From NCBI GenBank assembly GCA_003008705.1, contig PDUO01000002.1:514898-578897 (forward strand): 64,000 nt of DNA, given 5' to 3'. Source of the stretch: Pezicula radicicola. Taxonomy: Eukaryota > Ascomycota > Leotiomycetes > Helotiales > Dermateaceae. A program made the translations under genes and the position numbers. The stretch's first letter is position 1; each line of letters starts with the position of its first letter. The notes under the pieces were generated by a model. The model searched no databases, was not told the origin of the DNA, and saw nothing but the letters and a program-made list of their open reading frames with translations. Shown here piece after piece: positions 22,062-33,606 of this stretch.

Positions 22062-25000
22062 AATATTTCATTAGCGAGAGGTGAGCAAGTCAAGCAGGAA
22101 CTCTACCCGCTACACCAAGCTGCCTTCCGTTTTTGTGTTTGCTTTACATCTTAGTAACACGCTACTTAACTTAGATATCAAACCTTATAACGCTTGCACA
22201 CGTGACAGATTAGAAGCAGACAGCAAGTGCTAAACCTGGGAGGCTTAGCACCACGACGAAGATTACTATTAAGTTACTTTCATCCAAGGTCTATGGTACT
22301 AGACGTCATTTGTAATACAGCCTGGCCGCTAACAATCTTATTAAGTAAACATCTTCAAGCTCATTGTAATAAAATTAGTCTTACCTAGTTTATTATATTA
22401 TACACTAGTTATTGTAAATTAGATTTGTAAGTGGCAATAGGAGGGGATGTAATAACAGATGTCAAGAGTAGAGTTTAGAAAAGCCTTAAGCTTTGCTTCT
22501 GTTATATTGTTTAAGCTCTGGACTTCGGGCATTACCTACGATACCCTCCAAGTAGATAAGGTAGCTAAACATAACAATGCTCCTACTAACTTTATTATCG
22601 GTTTTCAACTCTTTGTAATTGCGGCACTGGATCTCACGCCAGCGTTTTTACAACTAATACTAATAGTTAGATCCTCATCCTTAGTATTATAGTTAGGGGA
22701 CTTATTTTCATTATGAATAGGGTAGAGAAGTTGACGCATACCTTGCTACTTTATTCCTGCTACTATTGTACCACCGCAATGGCGCTGACAATCTACTACA
22801 TAGAAGATATTTGGGCTATCCTCTGACATTGGCGGAACTATAAAGAGGAATTTTTATATAATAAGCAAGGCTGTTACAATATTAATTATCTAAAGTCTGG
22901 TTGGCATTCAAAAGGAAGGTGAAGGTTTTGCTATAGCTTCATAGTAGGTGGCGGTACTAATTAATAGGTTCTGCTCCCGCAGATTAACTCAGTAGCAATT
23001 ATAAATTTATTTCCGGAGTTTCTATTAAAGGCTGGTAAGATAAGATTCCCTACCACTTCAGTAGAAGATATTATACATTAATTGCCCTACCAATGTCAGC
23101 AACATTATTCCAGCGACGCTTAGTACTCAACAAACCTATGATTTTGCAAAAGTTTACAAGCGGAAGAAGTGCAGGTGTAATATTTAGGAAGGAAAGAAGA
23201 CTTAGTAGCTAGCTATTTCTTGAGCATGGCGTTCTGGTGGGAAAAGGAGCATAGGCTTGTGGCCAAAAATTGACTATTTCGTCGATGATGGCGCCATTTA
23301 CTTTCGAGACGATATAATTATGAGTTACAAGATACCTCTACTCAAATCATGATCTATACTCCGATGGATTCAAGTATCCTCCACCGAAAGTCCTCTCGCA
23401 TAAGTTTATAGTGGCAAACAATCATACCTATACATTATTTGGAGTAGTAAGAGCTTACTACGGAGTAGAAAATCCTCGAGACATTGATAGGGAATTTTAG
23501 ACACGTTTAGTTTGTTATATAGATTTTTGATTGGCAGCGGAAAAGAATTGACAGCAGGGACGTGGGATTAAAACACATTTGAGCTGTGCTCCTATTATCT
23601 AAGCTCTGAATTTTGCCAGTTTGTCTCGGTAATAGAAAATGATACTAGCTTACCAATGATTAAGAGTTCAGGAGACGCTCTTGTTTTGATTCTCTATGTT
23701 TTCCACTTTGGGTACTTGAGCAGAAACGAGGGTCCTGCAAACAGAATACGATTAGGCAGTAATCCCGTGCAAAACTTTTCCTCATTTTAGGCTGACTTGT
23801 ACATACCACCTTTAAGTTGTTGAACTTAAGACTCAACTCAGACCCACAGCCTCTCAGGCTAAGATATCCGGATTATTTAATCAGAGTTTTGAAGAGTTTA
23901 TCTTCAAAGTGGCGCCCTCAATCTCTTCTGAATACTGAAATTCAACTGTGCCAGTGTTCGCATGTTCTACCTTTTGAGCAAATTTGCTGTCTTCATGGAT
24001 TTATGCAGTGTAATGAACCAGGAGTGGCATTTCTGCAGATATATCTGCAGGAGCAACGAGAAATCTGAACTCAAAAATGTGAATAGGCAGAATTTATTTA
24101 ACTTCTTAATTATATTACTGCTGTTTCTTGCCTTCATAAGCTGCGTTCATGTCTCCACTCCTACTACTAGTAATGCCAGAGCTCTGTATCTGTTCTACTA
24201 GCAAGATAGTAGGTTCCAAAAATGCTACTGGCTGAATAAATTACTGATTCCGGGTTTCAGACTTGGAAAAGCAGTGAACAGAAGAACCATGGGCCCAAAT
24301 AAACCATACCCAATCGCCACTAAGAACGAAACCGAAGTTCTGGCAGTCCGTGTCAAGTATCACATCCGTATTTTCGAGGAAACGTCTTCTTGCACAGACT
24401 AAATATAATAATATTGTAGGATGTATCATTGGTAGACTCATCTTAGCCCTAACTCCATGCTAAGTCTGTTCTTGTTGTCTTTGCTCAGGTTATTCCTTTC
24501 TAAGTTTGGACAAAGTATCTAATGCCCCTAAGCGTAGCACAACATATGAGAAAGTACCTTTATATAAAATATGTCGGCTAGATGCCACTTTTAAAAGGGA
24601 TTGTCGATCGAGAGTATATCTACCAGTTTTGTTTCGGTGGATACCATAACCCTGAGGTATAAGCATTGGGTAGGGAGGCTGGCTTCATCTATTGCATTAA
24701 AAGAGGGCAATGACCTCAAAGACAGCTTGTTATTTTAGTAGAGGCCATTACCAAGAATGAAGCGCGCACTCAACCACGAAGATGGCTACTACAAGGCTCT
24801 AAGTTAAGATATATCAGCTAGCTTCGAGAGTCAAAGCAGTCGGGTAGATGTTGCTATGCATGAGTGTCCAAAAAAAGAAGAAGGAAAAAGGAAATCAGAG
24901 ATCTACATGAATAAGGGTATACTCGCCTTTTATCATTTTAGTAAATAGTAACATATACTAATTAAGTACACGTGAGAAATTTTCGAGGTATACAGAATGT

Positions 25001-25502
25001 AGCGATTCTAGTGCATAAACTAGAAGAAGGTTGCTATAGTGTCTACTGATTAGTTAGCTATAAAAAAGTTGATTACAGTTATTTACAAGATCAAGGTTCC
25101 TTAAGAGCACCATTCACCACTTTAGCTAGAAAGTGTGACTGTTAGCACCCTAAGACGACTATTTGCGTCGAGACAGAACATAAATACGTGTAGATGGGCA
25201 TGGATCTATCTTAAATAGAAACAAGTTCAAATAACTCTGTCTTGTTGCTTTTCACAAGGGTGGGGGGCATCTTTCGTAGAATAAAAAGATCTTTCCCTTT
25301 TATCAAGAATTAATAATAGGTAAAATTTGACAACAACGTTACTTATAGCAACACAACCTCCGGACGCAATAAAAACATTTTTCGCTGAGAGGATTTTAGA
25401 CTTACCGTCCCTTCTGGCTTTTAGATTATATGGAAATGTGTAGTAGTGAACTGTTAGCTTGTTCTTAACTACTCGTGGTGCTCCTTGTTGTTTTACATAT
25501 AC

Positions 25503-25766
25503 TGCTGTGCTCTGCGGTTACTGTTACTGCTTCAGAGAAAAGGAAATGCTACAGTGTGTGGAATCATATGCAATCACAAATCCAAATTCCCACCATGTAT
25601 TACGCCTTTAATTATTCAACATGCCAAGAGGTATTATTGTTCTCTACGTTTACTGTCGCTGCTGCAGAGTGAAGGAAATGCTACGTTGTGCATAATCATA
25701 TGTGATCGCAACCCCAAATTTCCTGCAATTTTTTTGCGCCTTCAATTATTTAACATGCCGAGAGGT
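25503..25766. repeat. Two-copy tandem duplication, period about 132 bp
   Basis: The two units align along their length: both hold AGGAAATGCTAC (25541 and 25673), AATCATATG, and CATGCCRAGAGGTA (25620 and 25753). They differ by scattered substitutions, many of them C/T or G/A, and small indels. The duplication is old. Confidence 0.75.
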
Positions 25767-26349
25767 ACTGTGATGCCCATGAATAAATAAATATACAGAA
25801 AGTCTTTGACTCCTTTATGACCTATGATATCCGACACTTCTCTGTGTTGTGTTCTGAAGAAACAGTAATGATACACCGTCTATCCTTCTAAATGATTCCA
25901 AAAACAAAAAATCTCCTATCTCATTTTCTGATATATGCATAGTTCTAACAAATTTGGAGACGGGTCTCTTTGGAGAGATAGGTAAACAGAGAGGTGAATT
26001 CGAAAGTAGTGATGGTCGAAACTCGAAGGGCGAGGACGGAGGTAAGAAATCGTTGAGAGATGACTGTGAAGAAGATATCGTGAGTTGTTAAAAGAAAGAT
26101 GGTTTCCAGTTGGAGGTTGAAATAGAGATTCCACTCGCTAGACTCAACGGCAGATAAATCGACTTTGTAATTTGAGAGATTGCTTCGCTTCATTCGGAAA
26201 GTTGATGGAAAGAAGTGGCTTAAAAGACTGATTTTTAAATTGATGGAGGTCTGGAATCTTTGTCGTATTCGAGGTATTGAGAGGCCAATGTCCATTTTCA
26301 TCATTGTATCTGCTACAACCATGACCTATCCCTTCTTGAGAAGCGCTCG

Positions 26350-26490
26350 CTATGTAGGTATTGTACGACGATCTGCCAGATCTGTCCCTCGCCAAATGTT
26401 GATGAAAGTTATGACTCCAATGAATAAAATTATGAGGACCATGATACCCAAAATCAGCGGAAGAGTGAAGGTGTTTGAAAAGGCTGACAT
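26350..26490 (-). pseudogene. Possible relic of a single-pass membrane protein
   Basis: A 46-codon frame encodes a clear hydrophobic span (LPLILGIMVLIILFIGVITF) followed by charged residues. Upstream on the same strand, around 26690-26560, another frame reads Ser/Pro/Thr-rich (QPSSASPSPAPPASDTSS) before a stop, and downstream a third frame is polar. The order of S/T/P-rich stretch, membrane span and polar tail suggests an eroded type I membrane protein. It could also be a short genuine gene or chance. Confidence 0.3.
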
Positions 26491-27233
26491 TTTCGGAAAA
26501 CGAGCGACTGTGAAATGGTACAGATGAAGAGCTTCTGCAGTGATGAGGTCTATGTACTCAAAGATGGACCGTCGAAACTGTGGAAAGAGTCTTGGTATCT
26601 ATGGGAAGAAGGTAGCTTTATACTCGAGGTGTCTGAGGCTGGGGGGGCAGGAGAAGGACTAGCAGAGGAGGGCTGCTTTGACTATAAGCGATTCTTAATT
26701 TGGCAACATGCTTAACGTCAAAGGCGTTTATATGTGGTGAGATGCAACTCTAGTATCTCAAAATATGACGCCTTTCATTTAAAGCAAGCGTTTGCTTCTA
26801 TTTGAATAGTTAAGTCTGCGTTGCTGTATACCATGAAAAGTCGAGGATACTCAACTAGGCCAATAGGATTAAGTGAAGTACGTAGTGGGCCAGTAAGCAG
26901 CGAATCAAGAGAATTATAATACGATACCCTTGCTGAATCCTGATATGCACTCTTTTCGTTTCTTTTGTGCACCGAGGGTAATTGCACCAACCACTGTGCC
27001 GCATTTGCGTAATTTGACTGCTTTGAAGGGCAGGATTTCCGAATACTGCTAAATACCATTTCGACTTTTCTATAAACCGGGAATTAGTGAGCTATGTGCA
27101 GTCCAATGTGACTAATTTGAATGCAAGTGGGAAATGGATCTGCTTGGCCATCAACTAGATTATATAATTATTGACTTGTATTCTTCTATATCTTGAAACT
27201 TACACTCCTATTATACGCCATATAAGCTTACGG
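26491..27233. other. Intergenic, relic-like
   Basis: Apart from the Ser/Pro-rich minus-strand stretch noted for the neighbouring relic, I see no gene. It ends at the stop codon of the next regulator. Confidence 0.4.
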
Positions 27234-28647
27234 TTAATGAACCATTTTCTCACTGTCCGTATTTGTACATCCTAAAACCTGCTGAACCGGCCACTTCGTC
27301 CACCTCTCCCATTTTGCCCCCTCTCTCCTGCCCAAAACACCAAGTATTGTTTCCATCAAATTCTTGCCCTTCTGCTTCAAAGCCCATATATGCTGCAGTT
27401 GATCCAAACATACACAATAATATAAGCCTATCAACAGCGCCTCCGGCAGCTTCATCTCCAGCATCTTCAAGAAATCATCTGGAACCCAGTTGAACCAGCC
27501 CATAACCACGATAACTTTGCCAGTGTTATAATTGAATTTCGGGTTGATCATAGAATAGACCCTGCAGAGTTGACTCAGAGTTTTATCCAGGATGTCCTTC
27601 TGTTCTGGAGAGAGAACAGATGTAGGATTGTGCCACGCAGTAGCCAGATCATTGAGAACTTCTTTTTCCATGGGGTCTAGCGGGTCTTCGCGATTAGGAT
27701 CAAGGCTACCCAAAGGTTGAAAAAGTGCCGATAGACTGCCACGACGTAGGAGTGGCCATATGGGATCGAGATTCTTCCTAGTAGCAAAATGCAGCTTAAT
27801 CCATGGTGCTGTATGAAGCACGGGCTCACCCTCCACTGGTGTCTCATCTAAGGCAAAGAACAATGTCGAGGGACGGGATGGATCTTGGGCAGCCCAGGCA
27901 TGATAGAATATTATTGCGGCAAAAATGAAGCAAGCGTCACAATTGTGACTGCCAATGTTCAGAATCTCAGGTAGAACAAGAGAGAGCGCAGCAGCAAGAT
28001 GGGTATTTGATGCTTGGGCATAGTCTTTTGATTTTGCTGGGTTATGCTGGTTAGTAGCAGAGAGCTGGAGTGCGGCGACAGATAGCACTTCGTGTAGTAG
28101 AAATGGGTGTTCGAATGCGAGCTTTATGGCGGTGGTTTGAAAAAGTTCGATGCCGTCTGGGTAGTCTACGATTGCGCCGGCGACTGTGGTGGTAAAGTAA
28201 TGGAAGATCTCAAGGTCAAGAGCTGAGAAGTGGGATGGATGTTGAGATAAGCGTGGGCTAAGTGCTAGTGGCGGGGAGTTGTGAGATGGATGTGTAGAGG
28301 TTTGGGAGGTTGATGAGGAGACCGGATTAGGGGCGATTAATGAGGACCCCCTTGGGAGAGGGTGGTATAGAAGGAAAGAACATGTCTTCCCGGTGTCTAT
28401 GCATTTTTGGCACACTGGCTTTGTTTCGTCACACTTTATATCAGTTAGCAATGCCTTGCTCTGACTGATTTTTGAACCTATCCTAGCAAGAGAACTATGG
28501 TAGACCGTAGAGATTGGTAGAGGCCGTTCACTAGATTACTGAATGGTGTACTTAACGTACCTTAGTTCTACGCTGTTTGCATTGTGTACAGCCTGTCCTG
28601 GACTTAAGACGTGGCCTTCTTAAAGGATTATTTCCAACCTCTTTCAT
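27234..28647 (-). CDS. Zn2Cys6 fungal transcription factor (Upc2/sterol-regulator-like layout)
   Basis: Two exons, 28647-28561 and 28433-27234, separated by a 127-nt intron (GTACGT...AAG); 428 aa. The joined N-terminus gives Cys20-x2-Cys23-x6-Cys30-x6-Cys37-x2-Cys40-x6-Cys47, a complete binuclear zinc cluster. The rest (DLEIFHYFTTTVAG, LAFEHPFLLHEVLSVAALQLS) matches the C-terminal regulatory domain common in regulators with the short RSRTGCTQCKQRR start, such as the Upc2-like group. Such proteins bind DNA in the nucleus. Phase is correct and there are no internal stops, so the gene looks intact. The target is unknown. Confidence 0.88.
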
Positions 28648-29814
28648 TTCCTAAACCCTCCGCTCTTATGTGGCTCACTAAAGCTCGCTACTGTTGGGAT
28701 GTCGCAAATAGGAGAGCCGGTTGGGCTGCAAATTATATACTGTGACCAAAAGCGTTTCCAATACACTGCCTCGGGAGAAATGGTATTCAGCGCCGACAGA
28801 GCCCCTGCCCTTGCCGCTTTACTTAGGCTCCACGTGACCGGGCTCAAGTTCGACCAAAGCCTATACCCGGAGCAAATAGGTCGACCAGATCTACAATTCC
28901 TGCATTGCAAAGACTTTTAGGGCACTATCAGCTTTTTTGTTCGTGAATTCGAGTTAACATGACCGCTTATTCTATATACTAGAAGACTATTATCCTATAT
29001 TTTTATTATCCCTATTAATAACTTTAAGCCTAAGCAAACGCCTAATAATATCGTCTTCTATATTCAATTATAGTAGTTAGGTAGTTGTTATTGTTATCAC
29101 ATAAAGTCACGTTTTGGCCCACGTTTCATATAATTATAGGATTGGACCTTTATTATACAATTATGATAATATACTACCCGATTATATAACTATGCAATCC
29201 CTACGGTGGCTACATGACCGCTTTAAAATTAGCAGTCTGTTACCACAGTCCGACTAAGCATATCTTCTTTAGCAGATGGTTCCTTACCGGCGCCGGTTAG
29301 CAGAGCGACCTTGGGGGAGCTTGCTATTGGTTCTGAGATTCACTTCTAACAGCCGAATAAGTCAACTATCTTTTGTCAACAAGGCTCGATCCGCCAATGC
29401 CCGAAGTGCTCTGTGTACTTACACTTAGAAGTTTTCTGACGATTTGCTAAACCGTGATTGAATATCCTCGCAGGTATCTATGCCAGATTCCTTGTGAGAG
29501 CGTACTAAGTTTATCAATGTCCCATTCCCAAACATACACGAATCTGTACTCACTATCCCATTCGCCCCCTAACGTCGGAATAAGGAGATTATCCACATTG
29601 ACCTGGGGAACACTCTCCCAAGGAAAACATGGAAAAACGGAAATATCGAACCAAATTCCGGGGGAACGGAATATATCGGAAATCCCCAATTTCCGTGTTG
29701 ATAGAATTCATTTCACATATTTAACAAAGGTCAACTGCATCTGTTGTGGAAGATTGCCATGTCGAAACTAGTGTCCTACTCAGATCATCAAGACAAGAAA
29801 CAAAGCCATTCAGC
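28648..29814. other. Divergent intergenic region, AT-rich centre
   Basis: A 73-codon plus-strand frame (28699-28920) starts only about 50 bp from the divergent regulator but has no recognisable domain. From 28930 to 29200 the DNA is highly AT-rich. I call no gene. Confidence 0.4.
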
Positions 29815-30321
29815 ATGGGGCCTCGTGACAATGTGCACACTTACAAAGAACGTAAACTACCTCCTGCCAAGCCGATAGTAGATCTTAATCGCCACTTTCA
29901 CGTCGCCCTCAATGTCACCGATCTGGAGAGATCCATCCAGTTCTACGAGAAACTCGGCTTCAAAGTCGTTGTACCTCCCTTTGTCGGCGAGGAAGAAACC
30001 ACTCATACCATTTGCACGGCCTTCGGCGTTGAAACGAATCATTTCTATGTGGCGCTTCTCCGCTTAGGCGACGATCTTAAAGGCATTGTTCTCGATCTCT
30101 GTCAGTGGCTAGATGAGCCGACTCATGGAGAGCCATACAAGGAAGCAAACAATGTTGGGATATACCGACTGTCGTTCTCGGTACCGGATCCCGAAGCAGT
30201 GCTGGCCGGCGTGAAGAGCATGGGTATACCATTACTCGGCCCTGTCGGTCACGGTACGGCTCCTGGTGGAGATCCAGCGACCATATTTGCTTTTAAAGAT
30301 CCAGACGGGATCGTGATTTAG
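29815..30321 (+). CDS. VOC/glyoxalase-fold protein, C-terminus cut by stop
   Basis: Single exon, 168 aa. NRHFHVALNVTDLERSIQFYEKLGF is a typical first beta-alpha-beta unit of the vicinal oxygen chelate superfamily, and the second repeat ends with FKDPDGIVI. Members include glyoxalases, dioxygenases and resistance proteins; the function here is unknown. The family usually continues as DPDGIVIQ/E, but here the next codon is TAG (30319-30321). The same frame then runs on as VIGGAERIVVS to a TGA at 30355-30357. A CAG-to-TAG change would explain this. The truncation removes about 12 residues, including the position often used as a metal ligand. An upstream ATG at 29746 exists but adds a poor leader. 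Confidence 0.7.
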   Translation: MGPRDNVHTYKERKLPPAKPIVDLNRHFHVALNVTDLERSIQFYEKLGFKVVVPPFVGEEETTHTICTAFGVETNHFYVALLRLGDDLKGIVLDLCQWLDEPTHGEPYKEANNVGIYRLSFSVPDPEAVLAGVKSMGIPLLGPVGHGTAPGGDPATIFAFKDPDGIVI

Positions 30322-30357
30322 GTTATCGGAGGTGCGGAGAGAATTGTTGTGTCTTGA

Positions 30358-31766
30358 CATTGTAACAACGCTGAAAAGCAGATCATATGAATTCATAGCT
30401 GGGCCTATATAAATATTTACAGAGGTTCTATCCATTAAGTTTCTTGTCCTACTCGTCCTGTGACACTCAGTCCCATGTTTCTGAGACATAACCATTTCTC
30501 CACGTCCCATTGTGCTATGATATTTCAATGATATTCCTAGAAAGTCTCGAGAAGATTCTCGAGAAACTTTAGCAAGAGTAAGTCTAATGACTGAGAGGGA
30601 AATGTATCAGGGTTAGCTAACAGAATGCTCATAGCTAGAAAGAAGAGAAAGAAAGGTAAGTTTAATGATACAAGCATTGCTAACCGTAGAGTAGACTGTG
30701 TAAGGAGATTGAAGCTAACGCAAAGAAGGTAGAAGGTTAGAACACAGAGGTGATGCAGGTGGTTACTTAGTTTGTAAATTAAATACTTTTAGTATTTGCT
30801 ATTACTTATATATATCATTGCCTGTGGACATGGCTAAATGCCCCCTATTAGAATATAGCGGTTGTCACTGCTATAGTGATCGTGTTAGGTAGCTGAGGCC
30901 GTATATCTTAGCGGCCTTAGAATATGCTCAGGTGATTTATAGTACTATAATTAAGATTAGAGCGTGAAAACGTAGTAAAGGATTAGGTTTATGTCATTGG
31001 GTTTTAAGGAATAGATAGAAAATGCTGGCTTAACATTTTAAGTAATTTACATCTACTCGCAATCGCGACTTCTTATATGCAGGGTAAGTAATTTTAAGAG
31101 TTCTTAAACCTAGAGCGGGAGAAGATACCTCTTAAGTCTAATCCTTAGACCTGAACCGAGTACAATAAGTGGCGATAGGAATCTAATTAAGGGTGAGTTT
31201 CCCTGAATTGAGTTTGACAAAAGATAAAGACTAGAAATTGAGTGGAACCTTTGTCGCAAAGTAGCCCAAATGATACAGGTGGCAATTTTCCTTATATTTA
31301 TTAATCTAGTATATTTTTGTTGAACGATCGCTTGGTAAGTTGGTATTCCAAAGTGGTTTATGCTAGGTTGGTGATACTTTATTGTATTGAAATAGATTCT
31401 AATTCCTAGAAGCTATAGAGGGACGGAGTTCTTGGATAACTAACCTTTTTTTTAATTTCTTGGTTTGTGGGTAGCCTTAGAGGAAGCTAGAAAATAACAA
31501 TGTACTTAATAAGTACCAAAAGCACCAAGCTCTGTTAATAGGAAAACACTAATAGGAAGACGACTAAATAAGAACGCTAAGTAAGTGGGGAGCATAAACT
31601 AGGTTCACCATTCACGCGTAGTTGAGCACAAACCCACAGTGTCGAAAATATAAAGGTGCCGAGATCTCTTCTTCCTTTCTCCCACTTTTCATCTTTTGAA
31701 AAAAAAAAGTGTTAACGCCCAACCAAGAAATCTGTTTGAAGATCCCAACATACCATCTCCATCACC
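30358..31766. other. AT-rich intergenic region
   Basis: No gene is supported. A short inverted repeat (CTCGAGAAGATTCTCGAG) lies at 30546-30563. The right end is the promoter of the membrane-protein gene. Confidence 0.45.
31649..31654 (+). promoter_or_regulatory. TATA box of the four-TM protein gene
   Basis: TATAAA lies 113 bp upstream of the ATG at 31767. Confidence 0.5.
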
Positions 31767-32537
31767 ATGCCCAGCTCAAAAAAGGACCGCAAATACGGTC
31801 TGTCCCGGAACCCATCAGCATGGCTTGCCATCACAGCAATAGCACTGGCATGTATTGAAGGCGTAACAACCTTAGTCCTGGCTGGAAAGCAACGAGAAAA
31901 GGATTACTGGAATTATTATCATGGCACCAACGACAGAGTTCATTTTCCATGGGCCGCTATCACCATAAGTACAACAGGAGCATTCCTATCTATGCACATT
32001 TTCACTCTATTAAAGCAGTATAAAAGAGGCAGAAACTCGATTTTTCAAGATTTGTTCAAAAAAGGAGGACCAAGTACCGGTGAGAGGCTGCAGAAACTCC
32101 TGGCGATCGATGAGGAAGAGAAGTTGACTCGGAGACCTTATCTTCTCGTCATCGGTGATTTGCTTTTGGGACTTATTGCTGGTGCTGGTTATCTTACTTT
32201 GTGTCTCCATGTCTGTTTTCAGTTTGGGGAAACATATTCGAGGACAGATACGGTGAAACATTGGGCTGTGCATTTCACGACAGACCTTGCCTTCCTTCTA
32301 CTTCTAATTGCACAGGCTTGGGTCATCAAGGGGTGCTTTTGGGATTTGGGCGGTGCTAGAAAGGCAGGAAGGAGTGCTATTGTAATCAAGGTGTTGAAGG
32401 ATACTTGGAATGAGGCCGAGAGGAGGACTAGGTTGGAGGCAGCTTTGACGAAATGGAAGAAGAGTAATGGTGGGGTGGTTGGGGGTGACGCCGTAAAGGA
32501 CGTGGAGAATGGTATTCAGTTGCAGGACATGATATGA
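31767..32537 (+). CDS. Four-TM membrane protein of unknown function
   Basis: Single exon, 256 aa. Four hydrophobic spans are visible: about residues 18-40 (AWLAITAIALACIEGVTTL), 60-82, 124-150 (LLVIGDLLLGLIAGAGYL) and 165-191. A charged cytosolic-type loop (KRGRNSIFQDLFKKGG, then GERLQKLLAIDEEEKL) separates TM2 from TM3, and the C-tail is polar. The layout resembles uncharacterised fungal tetraspan proteins of the MARVEL-like type, but I see no decisive motif. A broken relative lies 0.6 kb downstream, so the gene has been duplicated locally. Confidence 0.72.
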   Translation: MPSSKKDRKYGLSRNPSAWLAITAIALACIEGVTTLVLAGKQREKDYWNYYHGTNDRVHFPWAAITISTTGAFLSMHIFTLLKQYKRGRNSIFQDLFKKGGPSTGERLQKLLAIDEEEKLTRRPYLLVIGDLLLGLIAGAGYLTLCLHVCFQFGETYSRTDTVKHWAVHFTTDLAFLLLLIAQAWVIKGCFWDLGGARKAGRSAIVIKVLKDTWNEAERRTRLEAALTKWKKSNGGVVGGDAVKDVENGIQLQDMI

Positions 32538-33126
32538 TTGTGTAGAGTTTAATTGTCCTGGACATCGTTCTCAATTAGTTTCGTAGGGCATCCATTGCAT
32601 CATTTCGGAAGAAGGTTTGTGGTCGCTTAAGAGCTAGTTGGTTAAGCGAGGGAACCGTTGCAAACTATGTCAATGATAGAGCCAAGTCCAAATTTGAAAA
32701 CAAATTGCTTAATTTAAACATCGTTCTGAGATGAAGGAATATTGTGCATTTTCTTGTTCTTTTCATATTCAACTTTGAAATTGACATCATGGACGACCAT
32801 CAAAGCAAAAAACCAGTCACAATGCTCGAATCTGGAGACGAAGTCTACGGCCGAAAATCGACTTCTTTGGAACGATCGTTACTATAAAGGAAAATACTTG
32901 TAATTTGCTGTATAGGTTTAGTTTCATGTATTCCTTTAGTGTATACCATGTTAGCTAGGCGGAATGCTAGTGTCCAAAAGAACAACCCACTACTTCCTCT
33001 AATCTTTTCCTAGGAATAGGGAAGACGATATGCGGCCAAGTCAATGAAATGTCCCTTTGCAACGGGTACGAACGATAGAAATTCCCGGATCATGTCCAGC
33101 ACTTTGCTAACGCGTTGACAGAGAGG
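32538..33126. other. Intergenic between the membrane gene and its broken relative
   Basis: No open frame of interest. It may hold the decayed promoter of the relic. Confidence 0.4.
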
Positions 33127-33606
33127 ATGGAGAAATTGGTCGAAATGAAGGGGGATGAGTTGGTTGGAAGCCGGAAAATGGTACTTGTGCTTCTATTAAT
33201 GTTTGCTTACTCAGGTGTGCTTGTTTTGTCTTGGCGATTATCGTGTCTGTGGCCAGCATATACTTTGACATGATCTTGAGCGTTAGTCTGGAAAATAACA
33301 CAGTTGACGTTACGAGCTTGGTTTTGGCCTTCACTTCGCTATTTCTGCTGTTCGAGGCGTTCGTTTACTGGTGGTACTTCTTCTTTCGACTTGACATAAT
33401 GCAGTATTGGACGAACTAGGATCATGAAGAATATCTTTGAGAAAGGAAGGACAGATGTACAAAGGTCAGAGAGACTTGAAGAGTTGCTTGAGTTTGCTGC
33501 AGAGAGGGAGCTTGAGTCTAGAGTGTGTGACGATAACCACAAAGAAACCTATAGTTTAACCGGGATCTTCAACGATTTATGCTATAGCAGGACACAATCA
33601 TGTTAA
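33127..33606 (+). pseudogene. Truncated, frameshifted relative of the four-TM gene
   Basis: One frame encodes two hydrophobic spans (VLAIIVSVASIYFDM and LVLAFTSLFLLFEAF) and ends at IMQYW. The next frame then reads GRTRIMKNIFEKG and SERLEELLEFAAERE. This lines up with QYKRGRNSIFQDLFKKG and GERLQKLLAIDEEEK of the intact neighbour, so one extra base near 33405 explains the frame change. The second half (TM3-TM4) is missing. It is a local duplicate that has lost function. Confidence 0.7.

Larger units (their letters stand above)
20592..26349. other. AT-rich gene desert
   Basis: Nearly 6 kb without a supported gene. Frames are short and broken; TTA/TAA/TAG words are very common and CpG is rare by eye. 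That look is typical of transposon relics after repeat-induced point mutation or long decay. A few local repeats are listed separately. I could not recognise a transposase, reverse transcriptase or terminal repeat. Confidence 0.6.

Noticed and set aside
26180..26527. 115-aa plus-strand frame opposite the membrane-protein relic
   Set aside because: It mirrors the minus-strand span and has no recognisable features of its own.
28699..28920. 73-aa open frame next to the second regulator
   Set aside because: No homology recognised and it sits in the promoter of the divergent gene.
30546..30563. Inverted repeat CTCGAGAAGATTCTCGAG
   Set aside because: Short palindrome in AT-rich DNA after the VOC gene; no further terminator or insertion hallmark.
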